Assembly: GCA_035626395.1 (NCBI GenBank)
Contig: DASPNR010000021.1
Span: 1 to 60,064, forward strand
Reading direction: 5' to 3'
Length of the DNA stretch: 60,064 bases
DNA from: Candidatus Limnocylindrales bacterium
GTDB lineage: Bacteria > Desulfobacterota > Binatia > UBA1149 > CAITLU01
The notes under the pieces are model-generated. The model worked only from the letters and a program-made list of their open reading frames with translations. It ran no database searches and was not told the origin of the DNA. The position numbers and the translations under genes were made by a program. Shown one piece after another: positions 47,121-55,812 of the stretch (positions within the stretch are counted from its first letter, which is position 1; each line of letters begins with the position of its first letter).

Positions 47121-48370
47121 AAGAACAGATGCCCTTCCAGCGTCAGCGTGTCTTGGTTCGTTTGCGGCTCGTCCTCGGGGCCGTTGTAGACGCGGTAGAA
47201 GAGGCGCAGCTGCAGGAAGCGGTCGAGGAAGGGCTCGAGGCCGATGGAGACGCGGTTGCGAACGTCGGCGCCGTCGCTGTTGTTGGGGTCGTGCCAGTCG
47301 AAGGCCCCCTTGACGTTGAGCCAGTCGAAGAGAAGGTAATTGGCTTCGACGTAGGCGATCCAGGCATCGTTGTCGTCGACGAACGACGGCCGCGTGTCCG
47401 TCACCGCTTCCTCCGAATCGATCAGGCTTCCCTGTAGCGCCACGGTCAGGTCGCCGATCGAGAAGCCGCCGTACAGCGCGTACGTGTAGGAATCGAGGTG
47501 CAGCGTGTCGGGACGTGGATCCTCCGGCAGCCGCGCCGCCGGCTTGAACGTGCTCTCGGCGCGCACGAACGACGCTCCGAGAAGCGCGCCGTTGAAGGGC
47601 CCGAACTTGTCCCACATGTACATGCCGTTGATCAGCGCGACGAAATTGAACTTGTTGCCGCCTTCGCTTGCCGACAGGTTCCAGTTCCATCCCAGCGCGC
47701 TGCGACCGATCTCGACGCCGTTGAGCGTGCGGCTGAAGTTGAAGCCGGTGGCGCTGTTGACGAACGCGAAGTCGTCCTCGAAGCGCAGCCCGAAGCCGGG
47801 GAAGAAGCGTCCCGCCTTGATGTAGGTGTCCCAAGGCAGGATCTTCTCGAGCAGAGCGAACCCCTCGTTGTTGGAGGCGCCGCCGGGCGCCACACGCTCG
47901 TCGACGTACAGCGAGAGGATCTCCGGAATCAGCCGCAGGTGCGCGTAGATGGTGCCCTGCGCCAGATCGAAGTCGTTGCGGTCCAGCGGCCTGAACGCGG
48001 TGTTGTTCTCGACGTGGCCGTTGTTGTCGTCCTTCTGGAACGTCAGCGTCTCGGTGAGCCGGAAATCGGCGCCGACCGAGAAGTAGTCGTTGATGTTGGG
48101 TGAGAACCAGCTCTCATGCGCCGGAAGGATGCCTTTGCCGTCGTTGGGCAGGCGCAGGATCTGCGCGGCGTGCATCTCGGCGGTGACGTTGCGCATGCCG
48201 CCGCCGGTCTTGTTGGTGTGACAGTCACCGCAGGTGAAGCCCTCGCGCAGGGCCATGTACGGCTCTGCCTGCGCGGTGGCCGCCGCGGTCAGGATGACGC
48301 TGGCAGCGGCCACCGCCGCCGACAACCACTTCCGTCCTCGTCCACCGCTCGATGTCTGCAGACCCGACAT
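47117..48370 (-). CDS. Outer-membrane beta-barrel protein carrying a CXXCH heme site
   Basis: 417 residues from the ATG at 48370 (ggaggaggt site). A signal peptide ends near AQAE (36). Just after it comes EGFTCGDCHTNKTGGGM (C47, C50, H51), a single c-heme motif. The rest consists of alternating amphipathic strands with many aromatic ends, and the protein finishes in HLFF, the terminal Phe signature of outer-membrane barrels. A heme plugged at the periplasmic mouth of a barrel would suit electron transfer across the outer membrane. The barrel is inferred from strand pattern, not family recognition. Confidence 0.75.
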   Translation of the reverse strand: MSGLQTSSGGRGRKWLSAAVAAASVILTAAATAQAEPYMALREGFTCGDCHTNKTGGGMRNVTAEMHAAQILRLPNDGKGILPAHESWFSPNINDYFSVGADFRLTETLTFQKDDNNGHVENNTAFRPLDRNDFDLAQGTIYAHLRLIPEILSLYVDERVAPGGASNNEGFALLEKILPWDTYIKAGRFFPGFGLRFEDDFAFVNSATGFNFSRTLNGVEIGRSALGWNWNLSASEGGNKFNFVALINGMYMWDKFGPFNGALLGASFVRAESTFKPAARLPEDPRPDTLHLDSYTYALYGGFSIGDLTVALQGSLIDSEEAVTDTRPSFVDDNDAWIAYVEANYLLFDWLNVKGAFDWHDPNNSDGADVRNRVSIGLEPFLDRFLQLRLFYRVYNGPEDEPQTNQDTLTLEGHLFF

Positions 48371-48455
48371 ACGCCACCTCCTCCGTCTACCGCCCATGGC
48401 GGTACCGGAATCGTTGTGGCGGCGCGGGCAGCCCCAAGCAATCGGGGCCTGTGAG

Positions 48456-49016
48456 TTATTCCTGCGTCGAGGAGGTGGTCGACGACGAGGAGGTCGGCCC
48501 CTCGCTGACGGTGCTCGAACGGTCGCTGCGTGCACTCATGGGCGAGTCTGCGCTGCCCGCCGCCGCGGCCGCGGGAGGCGGCTGCGCGCCGCCTTCGATC
48601 CAGCTTCGGATCAGCGCGATCTGCTCGGCGGTGAGCGGCGGCAGGAGCTGCGGCATCAGCGTGCCGCACGGCTCGGGACCGTCGCCGACCTTGTGCAGGA
48701 GGTAGCTGCTGTCGGGGTCGCCGGGGACGACGCGGGTCAGCCCGGCACACTCCGAGACGACACCGACGAGCTGGCCGTGCGAGATCGCCGCCGAGGAGAG
48801 GTCGAGGTTGCCCTGGCGCGAGGCCGTGTTGTGGCAGCCCGAGAAGGCGCAGGTCGGCGTGAAGATCTGGTTCTGGACTTCCTCGATGCTGGCGAAGCCT
48901 GGGTTCGTGGTCGTCGTGGTGGCCGGACCCGGCCCCGAGCCTTCGCCAGCGCACCCCGACAACCAGACGCCCGCGCCCATGGCCAGCGACGCCAGCATGA
49001 TCGATCCCCGTTTCAT
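48456..49016 (-). CDS. CX4CH domain lipoprotein
   Basis: 186 residues from the ATG at 49016. Lipobox VWLSGC puts the lipid on C22. A short Thr linker leads to IFTPTCAFSGCHNTA (C56, C61, H62), RQGNLDLSS, LTRVVPGDPDSSYLLHKV, TLMPQLLPPLTA and IRSWIEGGAQ, the same core as the three other CX4CH proteins. The tail is Ser/Thr-rich. Located 85 bases upstream of the heme-barrel gene on the same strand, so probably co-transcribed. Confidence 0.8.
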   Translation of the reverse strand: MKRGSIMLASLAMGAGVWLSGCAGEGSGPGPATTTTTNPGFASIEEVQNQIFTPTCAFSGCHNTASRQGNLDLSSAAISHGQLVGVVSECAGLTRVVPGDPDSSYLLHKVGDGPEPCGTLMPQLLPPLTAEQIALIRSWIEGGAQPPPAAAAAGSADSPMSARSDRSSTVSEGPTSSSSTTSSTQE

Positions 49017-49201
49017 TCGGATGGTCCCCCGTCCGCCCTCAGCAGCCGGCGGCGCGCAGCGCATAGCAAAAGTACGCTTGCAGTGCATCACGGCCGCGGT
49101 GCGAGCGAGCCGAGATATCCACTTTCGATGCAGCGGCGCTGTGGTATCTATCGTGGCCACGGCGCGGCTCGCGCCGCTTCGAGCTACGGGGAGGATCGTT
49201 G

Positions 49202-49567
49202 ATGCGCTATTCGTTCGCGCTTCGTTTGGTCATGGCATCGGCTCTGGTGATGGCGGCCGCGCCCGCGGCGCGCGCCGCGGACACCGTCGAAGGCGAGATC
49301 CTGGACATGGCCTGCTGGATCGGTCGCTCGGCCAAGGGTCCGTCGCACACCCGCTGCGCCCAGACCTGCGCCGAGCACGGGATGCCGCTGGGAATCCTCA
49401 GCAAGTCCGACAGCAAGGTCTATCTGCTCTACCCCAAGCACGGCGCCGAGGAGGCCTTCGAGGACGTCAAGAAGCTGGCCGGCGTCAATGCCAAGCTGAC
49501 GGGAAAGCTTCAGGAAAAGGACGGCCTGTTCGGAATGGAAGTTCATTCCGCCGCCAAGGCGGATTGA
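49202..49567 (+). CDS. Small secreted Cys/His protein
   Basis: 121 residues from the ATG at 49202 (ggggagga upstream). A signal peptide ends near ARAA (25). The core EILDMACWIGRSAKGPSHTR then CAQTCAEHGMPLGIL has C38, H49, C52, C56 and M61, a ligand-like cluster seen in uncharacterised exported proteins of many bacteria. The rest is a small beta fold. Metal binding is plausible but unproven. Confidence 0.8.
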   Translation: MRYSFALRLVMASALVMAAAPAARAADTVEGEILDMACWIGRSAKGPSHTRCAQTCAEHGMPLGILSKSDSKVYLLYPKHGAEEAFEDVKKLAGVNAKLTGKLQEKDGLFGMEVHSAAKAD

Positions 49568-49575
49568 GGCTCCGC

Positions 49576-49878
49576 CTACCGCGCCGGTCCGAGCTCCGGA
49601 CAGTCGGCCAGGCAGTACTTGGCGTGAGCGTAGCATTCGTCGGTGCAGTCGGCGGATGCGTGGGGGCACATGTCGACGCAGGCCATGTGCTTGACCGAGC
49701 ATGAGTCGTAGCAGTTGCGGCCGGCGGGGCCGGTGGGCCGCAGGTCGCGCAGGCCCGGCATCTCCGCCGTTTCCTTGGCCGCCGAGCATCCCGACATAGA
49801 GAGGATGAGGGCGGCGGCGACGGCCAGTCGCGGCAGCGCCCGCAGTGCTCGCGGCTCTCCCTTCCGTTGCAGCCCCAT
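49576..49878 (-). CDS. Small Cys-rich lipoprotein with regular CX3C repeats
   Basis: 100 residues from the ATG at 49878. Lipobox LSMSGC gives C31. The mature part has eight cysteines as four CX3C pairs (56/60, 67/71, 78/82, 89/93) repeating exactly every 11 residues, with His and Met in between. No family recognised. Convergent with the previous gene. Confidence 0.75.
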   Translation of the reverse strand: MGLQRKGEPRALRALPRLAVAAALILSMSGCSAAKETAEMPGLRDLRPTGPAGRNCYDSCSVKHMACVDMCPHASADCTDECYAHAKYCLADCPELGPAR

Positions 49879-50059
49879 ATTCCGTGACCCTCCCCCCAAA
49901 CAATCGTTTGCCCGAGTTCGGCTTCGCGTCTATGGGCTAGGGGATAGGGCGTTTCAACCGGCTGGATGAGGGGGCCGGAGGAGACGTCACGCACGTCCTG
50001 GCCGATCGGCCGTCGTGTCCGCAGCAGATGCGAGCACGGCGTTGGGAGGGCAACCCGCA

Positions 50060-53000
50060 ATGCGACAATTCGCCGGCTTCACGGCGGCCACTCTGGCCGC
50101 GTGCCTGCTATCGATCGCCTCCGTCCACGCCGAGCCGCAAAGCGCTTCCCAGCAGCGTTGCATCACCAAGATGAACAAGGCTGCGACCAAGGTCCTCAAG
50201 ATCCAGGCGCTCGAGACGCGCGCGTGCCTGCACAAGGCGGCCGACGGCCTGCTCTCCGAAGTCGACGCACTGACGTGCCCGCGATCCGACCTGCGCGGCC
50301 GCGTGGCCGCCGCGCGCAGCAAGGTCGACCGCACCGCCGAGGCACTGTGCCGTCCGCGCCCCACGCTCGCCTACGTGAACGCCGCCGCGTTCTCGGACGC
50401 GATGATCGAGGAAGAGATCGCCATGGCCGGCTCGATCTTCGGCGCCAACCTGGCGCTGGGCGCCGTGCCCTCTTCCAACTATCTCGGCGCCCGCTGCCAG
50501 TCGGCGATTCTCGCAGCAGCCGAGCGCGAGCTGGCAACCAAGCTCAGGGACTTTGCCGGCTGCCTTCGCGCCGGGCTCCAGACCTTCTCCATCACCGAGG
50601 ACGAGCACGTCGCCGACTGCGCGCTGATCGCCGCCAGCACCGCCGCGCAGGTCTCCGACCGCTTCCGCGCCGAGGTCGTCGACGAGTGCGCGGGCAACGA
50701 CCTTGCCGAAGTGCTGCCCGGCCGCTGCGCCGGCGCCGATGGCGCCTTCGGCATGGGCGACTGCCTGGCGGCCGTCGTCGACTGCCACATGTGCGAGATG
50801 ACCGGCGCGATGCACGGCTTCGACCTGAACTGCGACAGCGTCGACGACGGCGCGATCAACGGCAGCTGCGGCGGAAGCCTCATCACGACGACGACCACGA
50901 CGACCACGCTGCCGCCGACGGCGACGATGTGCGGCAACGCGCGCGATGCCGCGGTCGCACAGGAATTCGACCTGTTCGCCGAGGCCACGACCTGCACCTA
51001 CAGCTGCCTGTCGGGCGGCAACCTTCCGGCGTGCGTGGCCACGTGCGTCAGCAACGCCACGGGCCTGAGCCTCGGCTGCGCGCAGTGCTACGGCACCTCG
51101 TCGCAGTGCGGGTTGGCCAACTGCGCCGGCGTCTGCGCCATCTCGCAGGCCTCGCCGGCGTGTCTGTCGTGCCTCGATACGCACTGCATTCCGGCGTTCG
51201 AGGAGTGCGCGGCGGTGCCGATCGAGGTGACGACGACGCTCGACACCACCACGACCACGCTCGACACGACGACGACCACGGTGGTCCAGCCGACCACCAC
51301 GACGACGACCGTGACCTTCCCGCCCTCGGGCTACTGCACCGGTGCGGCCGACATGGCGGTGCTGGCCAGCGAGGACGTCGACGGCGCCACTCGCACGTGC
51401 ACGTTCTCGTGCCTGGTCGAAGAGGACATCTCGGCGTGCATCGCAAGCTGCGTGGCCACCGCCACCGGCCTTTCGCCGCAGTGCGCCGGCTGCTTCGGCG
51501 ACTCCGCCGAGTGCGGCATCATGAACTGCGCCGGCGTGTGCGCCGCCGATCCGAACTCGGCCAGCTGTCTGTCGTGCGTCGCCGTCAACTGCGGTGAGGC
51601 GCAGGCCGCCTGCATGGGCACGCCAACCACGACCACGACGACCGTCTCGACCACGACCACCACCGGCGGCCCGACCACCACGACCAGCTCGACCACGACC
51701 ACGACGATTCCGGGCGGCGCCTGCACCAACAGTGCCGACCGCGCCGTCGACGAGCTCTACGACATGCAGGCGCAGACGACGACGTGCACGCTCTCGTGCC
51801 TGTCCTCGCCCACGCGCCCGCAGTGCATCAGCACCTGCGTGGCCAGCGCCACCGGCGCCAGCGCCGCCTGCTCGACGTGCTATGGGCAGACCGCCGAGTG
51901 CGGTCTGCAGAACTGCGCGCAGCAGTGCGCGATCAATCAGAGCTCGCCGCCGTGCCTGGCCTGCCTCGATGCGGCGTGCGTGCCGGCGTTCGATGCGTGC
52001 ACCGGCCTTGGCGATCCGCCGCTTCCGGCCAGCTGCACCAACCAGACGCGCGACGGCAACGAGAGCGACGTCGACTGCGGCGGCGACTGCGACGAATGCG
52101 CCATCGGCGATACGTGCGGCGCCGCCAGCGACTGCGTCACGGGCGAATGCGTCGGCGGCACCTGCAGCGCGCCGACCACGGTGATTTCGTTCGGCTCGTG
52201 CGCCAACGGCTACATCGACCCGTTCAGCGATCCCGACGCGCTCGATCTTGGCGCCTACGGCACCGGTGCCGATGACGGCTACCGGGTGACGCTGGCCTCG
52301 ACGACCGACGTCTACGTGCAGCTCACCAACCAGCTCGGCTCGACCGCCGTCTTGCAGGCCGCGATGCTGACGACGGCGGGCAATGCGGCAACGGCGGTGC
52401 TCGGCACCGGCGAGGTCGTCGAAGGTCAGAACGGAACGGCCGGCCCGACCGCGCTGGCGCCCGGCACCTACTATCTCTACGTCGACTCTTCGCTCGAGGA
52501 CACGTACGGCCCCTACGACGTCTGCGTGCTGCCGGCGCCGAGCGTCTCGCTCGGCTCTTGCGCGACGATGTCGGTGGGCAACGGCGACGGCGACAACGTG
52601 CAGCTTGCCGGCGCCGGCGGCGACAAGGGCCTGCGCTTCACCTCGCCCTCCAGCACCAACGTCATCATCAAGCTGCGCAACCTCTCGGGCGCCTCGACCA
52701 TGGCCGCCGGCCTCTACAACGGCTCGACTCTCGTCGCCTCCAGCTCCACCGGCACCACGCCCCTGTTCACCGAGCGCCGCACGGGCCTGGTCGCGGTGTC
52801 GGCGGGCACGCCCTACACGCTGCAGGTCGACACCGCCGCAGTGGACAGCTTCGGGACCTTCGAGGTGTGCGTTGTGCAGGCGGGCTGCGGCGACGGCATC
52901 GTCACCGGCAGCGAGACGTGCGACGACGGCAATCAGGTTGGCGGCGACGGCTGCAGCGCAGCCTGCGGCCTGGAGTCGGGCAAGATCGTCGTCGACTCGT

Positions 53001-53968
53001 GCCGCACCGACAACATTCCGCTCTTCGGCAGCGACTGCGACGACTGGACGCTGCCCATCCTCGAGAACGAAGGCGTCTACCTCGAGGTCACCAATCCGGC
53101 CGGCGGCACGCTGCTGGCGCGCGGCTCGATCCGCCAGGGCTCGACCCAGCTCGTGGCCACCGGCGACGTTCCCATCGGCCAGAGCGGCAGCACGAGTATC
53201 GTCAACCTGAGCGCCGGCGGCAGCTACGTCGCGCGGGTCTGCGACGTCACCGGCGCCGGCACCGGCAACTACACGGTCTGTGTGCGATCGGCCCGCAAGG
53301 TCGAGCTTGGCGGGTGCTACGCCGGCAACGTCACCGACGGCGACGGCAACGCCATCCACCTGGCCGGCCCGGTCTCGGGCGGCGATGAGGCGGTGCTGTT
53401 CCAGCCGCCGCACACGGCGACGGTCAAGCTCACACTCAATCACAAGGGCGGCGGCGGCCTGCTCGCGGCCGGCGTCTATGACGGACAGCCGGGCAGTCTG
53501 CTGGCGGGATCGGCCGTCGGCGCCTCGCCCTCGCCGATTGCCACCGGCGGCAGCGGCCAGAGCGGCCTGTTCGAAGTCAACGTGGGTCAGGTCTACCGGG
53601 TCTACACCGACATCGCCACGCTCGGCACCGCCGGCAACAACTACGAGGTTTGCCTGGCCGAGGTGGCCGGCGACGCCTGTCTGAACGAGGCGGACGAGCT
53701 GGTGCGGTCTTCCGTCAATCTGGACGCCGAGGCAGAGTCCTCGGGAGTTTCCTGCAGCGGCGGCGCCTCGTGCATCTCCGACCATATGGAGAGCGTGGGC
53801 TTGAGCCCGGCGTGCGCCGACTGCTACGGCGGAACCGGATCGTGTGCCGCGTCGAACTGCGCGTTCCAGTGTCTGAGCGATTCGAGCAGCAGCGGCTGCC
53901 GCAGCTGTGTCGCGTCCAACTGCGCACAAGAATTCGAGGTGTGCTCGGGCTGGACGTACGAAGACTAG
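50060..53968 (+). CDS. Very large secreted Cys-rich multidomain protein
   Basis: 1302 residues from the ATG at 50060 (gggaggg upstream). A signal peptide ends near SVHA. Residues 25-275 are helical and Cys-containing. Three Thr-rich linkers alternate with three copies of a 90-residue Cys module (around 290-385, 425-520 and 550-650). A fourth module closes the protein (about 1205-1300). Between them lie a short Asp/Cys motif (NESDVDCGGDCDECAIGDTC), four beta domains that look like bacterial pre-peptidase C-terminal (PPC) domains, and one DUF4215-type repeat (CGDGIVTGSETCDDGNQVGG). A surface or extracellular matrix-type protein; ligand unknown. Confidence 0.85.
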   Translation: MRQFAGFTAATLAACLLSIASVHAEPQSASQQRCITKMNKAATKVLKIQALETRACLHKAADGLLSEVDALTCPRSDLRGRVAAARSKVDRTAEALCRPRPTLAYVNAAAFSDAMIEEEIAMAGSIFGANLALGAVPSSNYLGARCQSAILAAAERELATKLRDFAGCLRAGLQTFSITEDEHVADCALIAASTAAQVSDRFRAEVVDECAGNDLAEVLPGRCAGADGAFGMGDCLAAVVDCHMCEMTGAMHGFDLNCDSVDDGAINGSCGGSLITTTTTTTTLPPTATMCGNARDAAVAQEFDLFAEATTCTYSCLSGGNLPACVATCVSNATGLSLGCAQCYGTSSQCGLANCAGVCAISQASPACLSCLDTHCIPAFEECAAVPIEVTTTLDTTTTTLDTTTTTVVQPTTTTTTVTFPPSGYCTGAADMAVLASEDVDGATRTCTFSCLVEEDISACIASCVATATGLSPQCAGCFGDSAECGIMNCAGVCAADPNSASCLSCVAVNCGEAQAACMGTPTTTTTTVSTTTTTGGPTTTTSSTTTTTIPGGACTNSADRAVDELYDMQAQTTTCTLSCLSSPTRPQCISTCVASATGASAACSTCYGQTAECGLQNCAQQCAINQSSPPCLACLDAACVPAFDACTGLGDPPLPASCTNQTRDGNESDVDCGGDCDECAIGDTCGAASDCVTGECVGGTCSAPTTVISFGSCANGYIDPFSDPDALDLGAYGTGADDGYRVTLASTTDVYVQLTNQLGSTAVLQAAMLTTAGNAATAVLGTGEVVEGQNGTAGPTALAPGTYYLYVDSSLEDTYGPYDVCVLPAPSVSLGSCATMSVGNGDGDNVQLAGAGGDKGLRFTSPSSTNVIIKLRNLSGASTMAAGLYNGSTLVASSSTGTTPLFTERRTGLVAVSAGTPYTLQVDTAAVDSFGTFEVCVVQAGCGDGIVTGSETCDDGNQVGGDGCSAACGLESGKIVVDSCRTDNIPLFGSDCDDWTLPILENEGVYLEVTNPAGGTLLARGSIRQGSTQLVATGDVPIGQSGSTSIVNLSAGGSYVARVCDVTGAGTGNYTVCVRSARKVELGGCYAGNVTDGDGNAIHLAGPVSGGDEAVLFQPPHTATVKLTLNHKGGGGLLAAGVYDGQPGSLLAGSAVGASPSPIATGGSGQSGLFEVNVGQVYRVYTDIATLGTAGNNYEVCLAEVAGDACLNEADELVRSSVNLDAEAESSGVSCSGGASCISDHMESVGLSPACADCYGGTGSCAASNCAFQCLSDSSSSGCRSCVASNCAQEFEVCSGWTYED

Positions 53969-54092
53969 GGCGAACATCCGAGAAGAGGGCGCGGGGCTCT
54001 CTTTTCGGCTGTCGAAGGAAGAGGTGCTCGGCTAGGCTGCCGGGCTTTACAGAAGCCAGCCGCGGCTAATGGGCCAGCAGCGGAGGGGAGTG

Positions 54093-55658
54093 ATGGGTGA
54101 TGCATCTTTGGGATTGGATGCAGGCACTCGCGCGATTGGGCATCTCCACTGCCCGGTCGGCGGTGCCGGCATGCAGACCCAGCAACCGACAATTTCCAGA
54201 GTGGGACGAAGCGCGACGGCGACGCGCCGCCGTTCCATTCCCAAGACATACGGGCTGCCGCTGGTCGGGCCGCTCGCCGAGCTGCTGACCGACCCGCTGT
54301 CGTTCTTCGTCAAGAGCTACGTCACGCGCGGGCCGGTGTTCCAGGTCAAGGTTCCCACTCGCAAGTACACGGTACTGGCGGGCCATGAGGCCAACCTGTT
54401 CTTCCTCAAGGAGGACCAGCGCCTGTTCGAGCACGCCGAGCTCTACCAGAACATCGCGCGCGAGCTCGACGCCTCCCACTACATGATCGCCACCAGCGGC
54501 GACCGCCACGCCAATCTGCGGCGCTCTTCGATGCCGGCCTTCGCAACGGACGTGCTGGACGCGGCCACGCCGCGCCTGCTCGAGGAGATCGGCCGGCGTG
54601 CTCGCGCGTGGCAGCCGGGCACGCGGCTGCGTGTGCTCGATCTCATGCACGAGCTGATCGGCGACGTGATCGTGACCGCGCTGGCCGGACGCGCGCTCGG
54701 CTCGCACCTGCGCGATGCGGTGACGTTCGCGCGCTTCTCGATGGGATGCGGGCTCGGCGGGTATCCGGTGCAGTTCCGCTACGCGCCGCACTATCAGATG
54801 GCGCGGCGGCGGATGTTTCCGCTGTTTCGCGAGATCGTGCAGTGGCATCGCGACAATCCGGTCGAGGTGGCGGAGCGCTGTGGCGGGGGCGCTGGCGATG
54901 GCGCGGGAGGTGGTGCCGGCGGTGCCAATGCCTGGCGTGCCGGTGGGGGCAACGCTTCGCGTGCCGGCGGGGCCGGCGGGCGCGCGGCCGACTTCATCGA
55001 CCAAGTGCTGGCGGTGCGCGACGAGAACGGGCAGCCGCTCTCGGACGACAACATCGTCGCGCTCGCACAGACCGTGTATTCGAACGCGCTGCTGTACGCG
55101 GCGCCGACGATGGCGTTCCTGCTTTACAGCCTGCTGGCCGCGCCCGAGGTGATGGCGCGCTGCCGGCAAGAGATCGACGAGACGTTCGGCCAGGGCACGC
55201 CCGACCTGACACAGCTTCGCGCTGCCGAATACTTCGGCGCCACGCTGCGCGAGTCGCAGCGCATGCATCCCATCGGCCTGGCCGCGCCGCGCGTGGCCAA
55301 GGAGACGTTCACGTTCGCCGGCTACGAAATCCCGCGTGGCGAGCGCGTGCTGATCGCGCTGACGGCATGCCATTACCTGCCCGAGATCTACCCGTCACCG
55401 TACAGCTTCGAGCCCGAGCGACACATGGAGCCGCGCAACGAGTCGCGTGCTACCGGCGTGTTCGCGCCGTTCGGATACGGCGCGCACTCGTGTCTTGCCG
55501 CCCGCCTAGTCGACGGCATGACGCGCGTGGTGGTTGCGGGGCTGGTGCGCAACGCGGAACTCGAGCTGGACCGGGCGGACTATACGATCCGCAAGCGCGT
55601 GAATCCGTTCCCTGAGCCGGCGGGGGATTTGGTGGTGCGGGTGGTGGGGGGGCGGTAG
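54093..55658 (+). CDS. Cytochrome P450 with a Gly/Ala-rich insert
   Basis: 521 residues; the ATG at 54093 is chosen because ggagggga precedes it. YGLPLVGPLAELLTDPLSFF starts the fold, TLRESQRMHPIG is the ExxR helix, and FAPFGYGAHSCLAARL near 460 is the heme-thiolate loop. The I-helix reads LLYAAPTMAF near 332 and lacks the acidic residue of the usual A/G-G-x-D/E-T. Residues about 264-299 are a Gly/Ala/Asn/Arg low-complexity insert. Substrate unknown and no redox partner adjacent. Confidence 0.9.
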   Translation: MGDASLGLDAGTRAIGHLHCPVGGAGMQTQQPTISRVGRSATATRRRSIPKTYGLPLVGPLAELLTDPLSFFVKSYVTRGPVFQVKVPTRKYTVLAGHEANLFFLKEDQRLFEHAELYQNIARELDASHYMIATSGDRHANLRRSSMPAFATDVLDAATPRLLEEIGRRARAWQPGTRLRVLDLMHELIGDVIVTALAGRALGSHLRDAVTFARFSMGCGLGGYPVQFRYAPHYQMARRRMFPLFREIVQWHRDNPVEVAERCGGGAGDGAGGGAGGANAWRAGGGNASRAGGAGGRAADFIDQVLAVRDENGQPLSDDNIVALAQTVYSNALLYAAPTMAFLLYSLLAAPEVMARCRQEIDETFGQGTPDLTQLRAAEYFGATLRESQRMHPIGLAAPRVAKETFTFAGYEIPRGERVLIALTACHYLPEIYPSPYSFEPERHMEPRNESRATGVFAPFGYGAHSCLAARLVDGMTRVVVAGLVRNAELELDRADYTIRKRVNPFPEPAGDLVVRVVGGR

Positions 55659-55812
55659 GGCGGCCATCGCCCCAGGCTTCGCCGCGCGCACACTCTCGTG
55701 TGCGTCCACAACGTGTGTGTCACCGAGACCGATTGCTCGGCAGTTCGCTTGGGACTCACACTATTCCTTTGGTGTCGTTGTCAGCGTTGTCGGTGCTCGG
55801 CCAACATGGTGC

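Noticed and set aside
50108..53977. Minus-strand open frame of 1289 codons opposite the giant Cys-rich protein
   Set aside because: Same antisense effect; low-complexity Arg/Ala/Gly product.
55700..55812. LexA-type operator before intI
   Set aside because: No CTGT-N8-ACAG or similar palindrome was found in the upstream region.
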